NCBI GenBank assembly: GCA_036264135.1
Contig: DATARN010000007.1
Coordinates: 1 to 14,562, forward strand
DNA: 14,562 bases
Direction: 5' to 3'
DNA from: DATARN01 sp036264135
Lineage (GTDB): Bacteria; Actinomycetota; Acidimicrobiia; Acidimicrobiales; Palsa-688
Positions within the stretch are counted from its first letter, which is position 1. The number at the start of each line of letters is the position of its first letter. A program made the translations under genes and the position numbers. Below are positions 1 through 5,657 of the stretch, piece by piece. The notes under the pieces are model-generated. The model saw nothing but the letters and a program-made list of their open reading frames with translations, was not told the DNA's origin and ran no database searches.

Positions 1-1
1 G

Positions 2-526
2 AGCACACTCTTTCTCTGCTACGCCGTGGCGTCGGTCGACGAGGCCGTCGAGCGGGTACGCCGGGCCGGCGGCACCGCCGGTGAACCGGTCGAGCAGCCC
101 TTCGGCCGGGTCGCGGACTGCACCGACAATCAGGGCGTCCCTTTCGCTCTGGTGGAGGTGGCTCCCGGCGGTCAGCGGGCGCCGGCCAACGGCAACCGCC
201 ACGGCGACGTGGCCTACCTCACCATGGGGGTCGAGGACTCGGCCGCCGCCCGGGCCTTCTACCAGGAGGTACTGGGCTGGCGGTTCCGGGCGGGGCGGGT
301 CGAAGACGGCTGGGAGCCCGAGGACGTCGCCCCCATGGTGGGCATGCACGGTGGTCACGATCGGGCGACTGTCGTGCCCATGTACCGGGTGGACGACATC
401 CATCGTGCGGTCGAGCGAGTCCGAGGTGAGGGCGGCCGGTCGAGCGACCCCGAGCCCCAGGGCTACGGCGTGACCGCTGAGTGCACCGACGACCAGGGGA
501 CCCAGTTCTACCTCGTGCAGTTCTAG
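2..526 (+). CDS. VOC family protein (glyoxalase/bleomycin-resistance fold), 5' partial
   Basis: The reading frame is open back to the left edge, and the residues before the first GTG (position 26) already look like a VOC strand (FLCYAVASVDEAVERVR), so the true start lies outside the window. Visible are the C-terminal half of a first VOC module, ending near DNQGVPFALVEV, and a complete second module. The second runs from about position 200 (GDVAYLTMGVEDSAAARAFY) to ECTDDQGTQFYLVQF at the end. The AxxFYxxVLGW helix motif and the repeated VDxAVERVR / D-x-QGxxF pattern in both halves show a tandem duplication, typical of actinobacterial two-domain VOC proteins. These proteins bind a metal or a small molecule and are often glyoxalase-like or resistance-like, but the substrate cannot be told here. 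The family call is secure; the function is not. Confidence 0.85.
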   Translation, partial: STLFLCYAVASVDEAVERVRRAGGTAGEPVEQPFGRVADCTDNQGVPFALVEVAPGGQRAPANGNRHGDVAYLTMGVEDSAAARAFYQEVLGWRFRAGRVEDGWEPEDVAPMVGMHGGHDRATVVPMYRVDDIHRAVERVRGEGGRSSDPEPQGYGVTAECTDDQGTQFYLVQF

Positions 527-543
527 GCGTTACCGGCGGATCA

Positions 544-563
544 GGTCGCCGAGGGACGCGACC
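544..563 (+). other. Small inverted repeat after the VOC gene
   Basis: GGTCGC (544-549) and GCGACC (558-563) form a 6-bp stem with an 8-nt loop, 17 bp after the VOC stop codon. There is no following T-run, so it is at most a weak, atypical terminator. In DNA this GC-rich, chance is a serious alternative. Confidence 0.25.
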
Positions 564-616
564 GATGGAGCGCACCCGGTGTTTCGGCCCCCACCGTCAT
601 GAGGGAGAATGTTCGG

Positions 617-1219
617 GTGAGCCCGTCCCCGGACGCGACTGGGGCCTCACGTCGAGCGGCGCCCCGGCCGGTGTTCGTCGACGAACGAGGCCGACGAGCC
701 CGATGGCTATCTCGGACCGGAGCCGTGCTGGCCGGGATCATGGGCCTCTACCTGGTCGCCGTCGGCGGCAGCCTTACCGGCGCCAGCTGGGTACCCCGGC
801 TGAGCCTCCCCGTGGTCGGTGTCGTTGTCCCCGGGGCCCACTCCCGCGTCAAGACCGCGGAGCCCGGAACCACGGCGCACGCCCAGCCCGGGACCCCTGG
901 CCCAACGACGCCCCTGACCACGCTGAGCGGACCAGGTGGCACCGGCACCCAGATAACCCAGAATGCCATTGAGCAGGTCCAGGTGCCCCCGCCCCTCCCG
1001 GTCGAGGTATCGCCTGCGACTACGGGGAGCGCATCGGCGACCGGCGCACCTTTACCCGCCTCTTCAACCAACGCACACCGCACCTCGGCCCCGACCTCCG
1101 TCGCCCTGCTTCCGAAGACCACCCCGTCCGGCAAGACGCCGCCCGGCCAGGTCACCAAGATCACCCGCAGCCCCCAAAGCAACCCGGGCGTGACGGCCCC
1201 CGGCCGGATCAAGCACTGA
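617..1219 (+). CDS. Membrane-anchored Pro/Thr/Ser-rich protein, unknown function
   Basis: A 200-residue protein. I chose GTG 617 because AGGGAG (602-607) sits 9 nt upstream; an in-frame ATG at 599 precedes that site and has no such signal. The N-terminus is basic and carries the segment VFVDERGRRARW (residues 19-30). One hydrophobic helix follows at about residues 33-52 (GAVLAGIMGLYLVAVGG). The remaining ~140 residues are low-complexity, rich in Pro, Thr, Ser and Ala, without recognisable catalytic motifs. The likely topology is a short cytoplasmic N-terminus with an extended chain outside the membrane. The stop codon abuts or overlaps the start of the deacetylase/glycosyltransferase gene, so the two are probably co-translated and may work together in making or exporting a surface polysaccharide. 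From memory, similar short proteins precede such fusions in other actinobacteria; I could not check this. Confidence 0.75.
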   Translation: MSPSPDATGASRRAAPRPVFVDERGRRARWLSRTGAVLAGIMGLYLVAVGGSLTGASWVPRLSLPVVGVVVPGAHSRVKTAEPGTTAHAQPGTPGPTTPLTTLSGPGGTGTQITQNAIEQVQVPPPLPVEVSPATTGSASATGAPLPASSTNAHRTSAPTSVALLPKTTPSGKTPPGQVTKITRSPQSNPGVTAPGRIKH

Positions 1220-3333
1220 GCCGGCGTTCCGCCCGGGCGGCGGCCGACCAGCGAGCGCCCCGGGCCCATTGGGCGATCTTCGTCCTTCTCATGGCCGTCA
1301 TCTCGTCCGGGTTGCTCGTCGACGGGTACCGGCACCGAGGCTTGCGGCATTCGGGGACGGTGCCCCCGGCTCCGGGGACGCAGCCGGCCCTGGCCCAGAA
1401 CGACCCGGTCCTCGACCTGAAGGGCGCCGCCGTCGGTGCCGCGTCGGCGCCGCCGGGAAAGGTGGCGCTCACCTTCGACGACGGGCCCGATCCCACCTGG
1501 ACCCCGCGGGTCCTGGCGCTGCTGCGCCGCCGCCACGTCCCGGCCACGTTCTTCCTGGTCGGGTCGCGGGTGTTGGCCCACCCGGAGCTGGTCCGCCAGG
1601 AATTGAGCCAGGGTGACGAGATCGGCTCGCACACCTTCGTTCACGCCGACGTGGCGAGCCTGCCGGGCTGGCAGCGCAGCCTCGAGCTCAGCCTGACCCA
1701 GGCGGCGTTGGCGTCGGCGGCGGGGGTCCACACCGCCTTGTTTCGGCCTCCGTTTTCGTCGGAACCCGACGCCGTCACCCCCGCCCAACTCCCGGTGTGG
1801 CGGACGATCGGGCGGCAGGGCTATCTCATCGTGCTGGCCGATCGCGACTCCGAGGACTGGAGGCGGCCGGGCGTCGCCAAGATCCTGGCCAACGCCACCC
1901 CGGCGCCGGGCACCGGGGCCATCGTCATGTTCCACGACGCCGGCGGCAACCGCAGCCAGACGCTGATCGCCGTCAACCAGCTCATCACCGACCTGCAGGC
2001 TCGGGGGTACCGCTTCACCACCGTCACCGGCCTCGTCGGCCTGCCGCCGACCGCGGGCGACGCCAAAATCAGTTCCGGGCTGCGCCTGCAAGGCGCCATG
2101 TTGGCCACCGCGGCGCGTATCGGTGTCATCGCCGTCACGCTCCTGACCTGGCTGGCCTGGCCGATCGGGCTGCTGATGGTGCTGCGGTGCCTCGTCCTGG
2201 TGTTCTTCGTCCGCCGCCACCGGCGCGATCCGGCACGGCGCCGGGACGATCCCGACTTCCGGCCTCCCGTGACCATCGTGGTCCCGGCCTACAACGAGGC
2301 GGCGGGCATCGAGGCGTGCGTCCGGTCCCTCGCCGGCTCCCGTTACCCAACCGTCGAGGTGATCGTCGTCAACGATGGTTCGACCGACGCCACCGCCGCC
2401 ATCGTCGAAGGTCTCCAGCTGCCGAACGTGACCCTCATCAGCCAGGCCAACGCCGGCAAGTCGGAGGCCCTCAACACCGGCATCCGCCATGCCAGCCACG
2501 ACATCGTCGTCACCGTCGACGGCGACACGTCCTTCGAGCCGGACACGCTGCGTTGGCTGGTCCAGCCCTTTGCCGACCCCAAGGTGGGTGCCGTCAGCGG
2601 CAACACCAAGGTCGGCAACCGGCGCCGCCTGCTCGGACGCTGGCAGCACATCGAGTACGTGATGGGCTTCAACCTCGACCGTCGCCTCTATGACGTGCTC
2701 GACTGCATGCCCACCGTGCCTGGCGCCATCGGCGCCTTCCGCCGGCAGGTGCTGGACGAGATCGGCGGGATCAGCGCCGACACCCTGGCCGAGGACACCG
2801 ACGTCACCATGGCGACGACCCGGGCGGGGTGGCGGGTGGTGTACGAGGAGCGGGCGGTGGCGTGGACTGAGGCGCCCGCCAGCCTGTCCGAGCTGTGGAA
2901 GCAGCGGTACCGCTGGTCGTACGGGACCATGCAGGCGATGTGGAAGCACCGCGGCGCCATCCGGGACGGCTCCCCCCTGGGGCGCCGGGCGCTGCCGTAT
3001 CTGTCGCTCTTCCAGGTCTTGCTGCCACTGCTGGCGCCGGCCATCGACTTGTACGCCGTGTTCGGCCTGCTGTTCTTCTCGCCGGGTCCGATCGTCGCCT
3101 ACTGGCTCGCCTTCAACGTCTTGGCGGTCGCCTTGGCGGCCTACGCCTTTCAGATCGACCACGAACGATTGGGCCCGTTGTGGGCGGTGCCACTGCAGCA
3201 GTTCGTGTACCGCCAACTCATGTATCTGGTGGTCATCCAGTCGGCCGTCACCGCCGTGCTCGGCAGCCGGCTGCGCTGGCACAAGCTGGAGCGAAGGGGG
3301 GACTTTGCCGCCCAGGCGCCGGCCTCGACCTGA
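1216..3333 (+). CDS. Bifunctional polysaccharide deacetylase (NodB) / family 2 glycosyltransferase
   Basis: A fusion enzyme, probably a membrane synthase that builds and trims an amino-sugar polysaccharide. Numbering from ATG 1291, the NodB (CE4) domain spans about 57-250: TFDDGPDP (61-68), SHTFVHAD with both metal histidines (113-120), RPPF (152-155), DSEDW (186-190) and FHD (214-216). Helices at about 272-307 lead to a processive GT2 domain of the PgaC/NodC/hyaluronan-synthase type: VPAYNEA (331-337), NDGSTD (361-366), DGD (410-412), AEDTD (500-504) and QRYRWSYG (538-545). C-terminal helices follow at about 570-655. The only ATG at the 5' end, 1291, would cut into the N-terminal hydrophobic segment (HWAIFVLLMAVISSGLLV). 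No in-frame ATG, GTG or TTG precedes it within the region examined. CTG 1216, whose bases form CTGA with the upstream stop, gives MSRRSARAAADQ before that helix and a 705-residue protein. I report CTG 1216 as probable and ATG 1291 (680 residues) as the alternative. The domain call is very secure. Confidence 0.9.
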   Translation: MSRRSARAAADQRAPRAHWAIFVLLMAVISSGLLVDGYRHRGLRHSGTVPPAPGTQPALAQNDPVLDLKGAAVGAASAPPGKVALTFDDGPDPTWTPRVLALLRRRHVPATFFLVGSRVLAHPELVRQELSQGDEIGSHTFVHADVASLPGWQRSLELSLTQAALASAAGVHTALFRPPFSSEPDAVTPAQLPVWRTIGRQGYLIVLADRDSEDWRRPGVAKILANATPAPGTGAIVMFHDAGGNRSQTLIAVNQLITDLQARGYRFTTVTGLVGLPPTAGDAKISSGLRLQGAMLATAARIGVIAVTLLTWLAWPIGLLMVLRCLVLVFFVRRHRRDPARRRDDPDFRPPVTIVVPAYNEAAGIEACVRSLAGSRYPTVEVIVVNDGSTDATAAIVEGLQLPNVTLISQANAGKSEALNTGIRHASHDIVVTVDGDTSFEPDTLRWLVQPFADPKVGAVSGNTKVGNRRRLLGRWQHIEYVMGFNLDRRLYDVLDCMPTVPGAIGAFRRQVLDEIGGISADTLAEDTDVTMATTRAGWRVVYEERAVAWTEAPASLSELWKQRYRWSYGTMQAMWKHRGAIRDGSPLGRRALPYLSLFQVLLPLLAPAIDLYAVFGLLFFSPGPIVAYWLAFNVLAVALAAYAFQIDHERLGPLWAVPLQQFVYRQLMYLVVIQSAVTAVLGSRLRWHKLERRGDFAAQAPAST

Positions 3334-3348
3334 GCGCCGATCCCGCCC

Positions 3349-3714
3349 CTAGGCCCAGCCCAGCTCGTGCAGCCGGGCGTCGGAGATCCCGAAGTGGTGG
3401 GCCACCTCATGGATAACGGTGCGCCGGACCATGTTGACCAGCGAGGCGGCGTCGGCCGAGCGCTCGGAGATGGGCCCCCGGAAGATGAAGATCCGGTCGG
3501 GCATGGCGCCCATGTAGCTGAGCGGAGACCGGTTGGTGAGGGCCACGCCCTGGTAGAGACCGAGCAGGGTGCCGTTCACCCCGACGAGCTGCTCGGCGGT
3601 CGGCCAATCCTCGACCATCACGACCACGTTGTTCATGAGTCGCCCGAGGTGCTCAGGCAGGCCGTCGAGGGCGTCGGCGACGAGCTCCTCGAACGCCTCA
3701 CGCGTGGTGTCCAC
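3349..3714 (-). CDS. Small zincin-like metallopeptidase family protein (PF06262 type)
   Basis: A 121-residue protein on the minus strand. The HExxH zinc motif is in VIHEVAHHFGISDARLHELG (100-119), close to the C-terminus, as is normal for this short family; H102 and H106 are metal ligands and E103 is the catalytic base. Other family-like stretches are NNVVVMVEDWP (28-38), LLGLYQGVALT (50-60) and DRIFIFRGPI (73-82). The start is taken as GTG at 3714-3712. A TTG one codon upstream (3717-3715) is equally possible, and neither has a clear Shine-Dalgarno site. The frame stays open further upstream to about 4368, but that part is antisense to the dehydrogenase gene and is not credible coding sequence. 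The gene is convergent with the glycosyltransferase fusion (15-bp gap) and divergent from the dehydrogenase, sharing its regulatory gap. The physiological substrate of the family is not known to me. Confidence 0.88.
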   Translation of the reverse strand: MDTTREAFEELVADALDGLPEHLGRLMNNVVVMVEDWPTAEQLVGVNGTLLGLYQGVALTNRSPLSYMGAMPDRIFIFRGPISERSADAASLVNMVRRTVIHEVAHHFGISDARLHELGWA

Positions 3715-3734
3715 CAACCGAGTGTGGCACGGCC

Positions 3735-3763
3735 TTGCTTTACCGAGTTGAACAAGGTAGAAC
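3735..3763 (+). promoter_or_regulatory. Likely sigma70-type promoter for the SDR-QueA-like operon
   Basis: TTGCTT (3735-3740) and TAGAAC (3758-3763) are separated by 17 bp. They match TTGACA and TATAAT at 3 and 4 of 6 positions. The expected transcription start is near 3770, giving a ~40-nt leader that ends in a strong ribosome site (AGGAGG, 3800-3805). The stretch is conspicuously A/T-rich against its surroundings. The -10 box lies inside the palindrome at 3747-3772. This is pattern-based, without experimental support. Confidence 0.5.
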
Positions 3764-3772
3764 TTGTTTAAC
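3747..3772. promoter_or_regulatory. Palindromic candidate operator overlapping the -10 box
   Basis: The 10-bp arms GTTGAACAAG (3747-3756) and CTTGTTTAAC (3763-3772) are inverted with a single mismatch and a 6-bp spacer. Two GAAC words (3750, 3760) lie one helical turn apart on the same strand. The size and symmetry fit a dimeric helix-turn-helix repressor such as TetR or MarR, but no regulator gene is in the window. A TACCTT box on the opposite strand (3759-3754) could serve the divergent metallopeptidase gene, so one site might control both. Confidence 0.55.
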
Positions 3773-3788
3773 ACCCTCGGTCGAGGGT
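3773..3788. promoter_or_regulatory. Second palindrome, in the leader of the SDR gene
   Basis: ACCCTCG (3773-3779), GT, CGAGGGT (3782-3788) is a perfect 16-bp inverted repeat placed immediately after the first palindrome. As RNA it would give a 6-bp stem with a GGTC tetraloop about 11 nt before the AGGAGG ribosome site. It may be a second DNA operator or a 5'-leader hairpin. The sequence alone does not decide between them. Confidence 0.45.
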
Positions 3789-3810
3789 CATCGGGGAACA
3801 GGAGGTCGCC

Positions 3811-4530
3811 ATGAGGATTGCACTCATCACCGGAGGGTCCCGTGGTCTGGGCCGGGAATTGGCCGGGGCCCTGGCCGATCGCCACTGGGGGTTGGTGATC
3901 GACGGCCGAAATGCGGCGGCGCTGGATGCCGCCGCCGCGGCGCTGGGGGAGCGCACCACGGTGCGGGCCATCGCCGGCGATGTCGCCGATGGCCACCACC
4001 GCCAGGCCCTGGTGGAGGCGGTGGCGGAGCTGGGCCGCCTCGACCTGCTGGTCAACAACGCCAGCCTCCTCGGGCCCAGTCCCCAACCGGAGCTGGCCGA
4101 CTACCCGATCGACGTGCTCAGCCAGGTCCTCCAGGTCAACACGGTGGCCCCGCTGGCCCTGATCCAGCTGGCCCTGCCGCTGTTGCGGGCCAGCGGCGGG
4201 CGCCTCGTCAACGTGACGTCCGACGCTGCCGTCGAGGCCTACCCGGGGTGGGGCGGCTACGGGTCCTCCAAGGCGGCACTGGAGCAGCTCACCCGCATCC
4301 TGGCGGAGGAGTGCCCGGAACTGCCGATCTACCTGGCGGATCCGGGCGATCTGCGGACGCAGATGCACCAGGAGGCCTTCCCGGGCCAGGACATCTCCGA
4401 TCGGCCCCTGCCCGCGGTCGCCATCCCGGGATTCCTGCGCTTGATCGAGGGTGATCTGGCGAGCGGCCGCTACCGGCTGCAGGAACTCGGCGCCGGTCGG
4501 GTCGATAGCGTCGGGGCGACGGTGGCGTGA
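3811..4530 (+). CDS. Short-chain dehydrogenase/reductase (classical SDR)
   Basis: A 239-residue NAD(P)-dependent oxidoreductase with a complete classical SDR signature. The cofactor motif is TGGSRGLG (7-14); the basic residue in it and R33 in DGRN suggest NADP(H). NNAS is at 82-85, the structural Asn is in QVNTVAP (N110), and the catalytic residues are S137 (NVTSDA), Y150 and K154 (YGSSK). DPGDLRTQMHQ (177-187) is the usual post-catalytic segment that closes over the cofactor. The start ATG 3811 is well supported by AGGAGG at 3800-3805. The stop codon overlaps the start of the QueA-like gene, so the two form a translationally coupled pair. The substrate is unknown. If the partner is a true tRNA-modifying enzyme, a role in nucleoside or cofactor reduction is conceivable, but that is speculation. 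Confidence 0.92.
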   Translation: MRIALITGGSRGLGRELAGALADRHWGLVIDGRNAAALDAAAAALGERTTVRAIAGDVADGHHRQALVEAVAELGRLDLLVNNASLLGPSPQPELADYPIDVLSQVLQVNTVAPLALIQLALPLLRASGGRLVNVTSDAAVEAYPGWGGYGSSKAALEQLTRILAEECPELPIYLADPGDLRTQMHQEAFPGQDISDRPLPAVAIPGFLRLIEGDLASGRYRLQELGAGRVDSVGATVA

Positions 4531-5585
4531 TGGCCTCCGCTCTCACCCTGCCCGGCACGGGGCTGCATTTCCAGCTCGCCGGGGGCTCGGAGGCCGCCGA
4601 GCCGCCCGAGGTCCGCGGCCTGGCCCGCGACCAGGTGCGCCTCATGGTCGCCTGGCGGCACCGACCCGATCTGGCCCACACCGTGTTCCGTCACCTCCCC
4701 GACTACCTGCACGCCGGAGACCTGCTGGTGGTCAACAACTCCGCCACCCTGCCCGCGGCGGTCAGCGGCCGGGGGCCCGACGGCACCGCCGTGGAGCTCC
4801 ACTTCTCGACCCAGGTGCAGCCCGACCGGTGGATCCTCGAACCTCGCCTGGCCGGCCTCCCGGCCAGCCGGCCCTTCCCCCACGGCGAAGTCGGCATGGT
4901 CTTCGTCCTTCCCGGCGGCGCCTGGGCGGAACTGCTGGCGCCGTCGGGTACCCCGGGGCGGTTGTGGGTCGCCGCCCTCCACTGGGGCCAACCCGCCGAC
5001 GAGTACCTGGCCCGCTTCGGGCGCCCGATCCGGTACCACTACGTCCCCCGGGACTGGCCGCTCGACTACTACCAGACGGTCTTCGCCCAGGAGCCGGGAA
5101 GCGTGGAGATGCCGAGCGCCGCCCGGCCGTTCTCGGCCGAACTGGTCACCGAGCTGGTCAGCCGGGGCGTCATGGTCGCCCCCATCACCCTTCACTGCGC
5201 CGTCTCGTCACTCGAAGCCCACGAAGCGCCCCCGGCCGAGCGGTTCTCGGTCCCGCCGGCGACCGCCGAGCTCGTCAACCAGACCCGCCGACAGGGCGGC
5301 CGGGTGATCGCCGTGGGCACCACGGTGGTGCGGGCCCTCGAGAGCGCCGCCGGCGAGGACGGCGTGCACGCCGCCGGCGGCTGGACCAGCCTGGTGATCT
5401 CGGCGGAGCGAGGGGTGCGGGCGGTCGACGGCATGATCACCGGCTGGCACGAGCCCGAGGCCAGCCACCTCGCCCTGCTGGCGGCGGTGGGCGGCATCGA
5501 TTTGCTGGCCCGCTCCTACCGGGCGGCCCAGGCCTGTGGCTACCTGTGGCACGAATTCGGGGACAGCCACCTGATCCTTCCCTGA
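4530..5585 (+). CDS. Diverged QueA-like S-adenosylmethionine:tRNA ribosyltransferase-isomerase
   Basis: A 351-residue protein of the QueA fold (PF02547), whose classical members transfer the ribose of AdoMet to preQ1-tRNA to make epoxyqueuosine. QueA-like landmarks are RGLARDQVRLMV (29-40), HAGDLLVVNNSATLPA (61-76), YQTVFA (181-186), VGTTVVRALE (262-271) and RAVDGMITG (297-305). Motifs that are strongly conserved in classical QueA are altered: APTAGLHFT is replaced by MPSAARPFS (194-202), the LHVG-GTF segment by LHCAVSSLEAHE (221-232), and SYGDAML by HEFGDSHLIL (341-350). From memory this matches a subfamily common in actinobacteria, and no other queuosine-pathway gene is present here. The start is ATG 4530, sharing one base with the upstream stop; GTG 4527 is an alternative. 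The fold call is secure, but assignment of the queA reaction is not. Confidence 0.85.
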   Translation: MASALTLPGTGLHFQLAGGSEAAEPPEVRGLARDQVRLMVAWRHRPDLAHTVFRHLPDYLHAGDLLVVNNSATLPAAVSGRGPDGTAVELHFSTQVQPDRWILEPRLAGLPASRPFPHGEVGMVFVLPGGAWAELLAPSGTPGRLWVAALHWGQPADEYLARFGRPIRYHYVPRDWPLDYYQTVFAQEPGSVEMPSAARPFSAELVTELVSRGVMVAPITLHCAVSSLEAHEAPPAERFSVPPATAELVNQTRRQGGRVIAVGTTVVRALESAAGEDGVHAAGGWTSLVISAERGVRAVDGMITGWHEPEASHLALLAAVGGIDLLARSYRAAQACGYLWHEFGDSHLILP

Positions 5586-5608
5586 ACCGCCTTTGGGAAA
5601 AGGGGGCC

Positions 5609-5620
5609 GTGGCGCGCCAC
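5609..5620. repeat. Perfect 12-bp palindrome between the QueA-like and CYTH-CHAD genes
   Basis: GTGGCGCGCCAC reads the same on both strands and lies 24 bp after the QueA-like stop. Overlapping arms CCGTGG (5607-5612) and CCACGG (5635-5640) could form an alternative stem. There is no T-tract, so a classical terminator is unlikely. It may be incidental in such GC-rich DNA. Confidence 0.25.
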
Positions 5621-5643
5621 CGGGCCTCGCCCCCCCACGGCGG

Positions 5644-5649
5644 TAGGCT
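5644..5649 (+). promoter_or_regulatory. Candidate -10 box (TAGGCT) of a leaderless CYTH-CHAD transcript
   Basis: TAGGCT lies 8 nt before the GTG start at 5658, and no Shine-Dalgarno sequence intervenes. This spacing would place the transcription start at or next to the start codon. The same arrangement recurs before three other genes in the window (7587, 9218, 14109). Confidence 0.45.
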
Positions 5650-5657
5650 GTTCGGCC

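Noticed and set aside
599..616. ATG 599 as the start of the Pro/Thr-rich membrane protein
   Set aside because: The AGGGAG site at 602-607 lies inside that extension and is well placed for GTG 617, so the later start is favoured.
748..3282. Long open frame (844 codons) on the minus strand opposite the glycosyltransferase fusion
   Set aside because: Composition is Gly/Arg/Asp/His/Gln-rich without any domain, and it lies entirely antisense to genes with strong motifs. Such long antisense frames are expected at this GC content.
3334..3348. Bidirectional terminator between the convergent glycosyltransferase and metallopeptidase genes
   Set aside because: The 15-bp gap has no inverted repeat that I can see.
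3715..4368. Upstream extension of the minus-strand metallopeptidase to about 339 codons
   Set aside because: The added part is antisense to the dehydrogenase and low in recognisable structure; family members are about 120 residues, matching a start at 3714.
5602..5640. Factor-independent terminator after the QueA-like gene
   Set aside because: Several alternative GC stems can be drawn but none is followed by a T-run; only the short perfect palindrome is reported, at low confidence.
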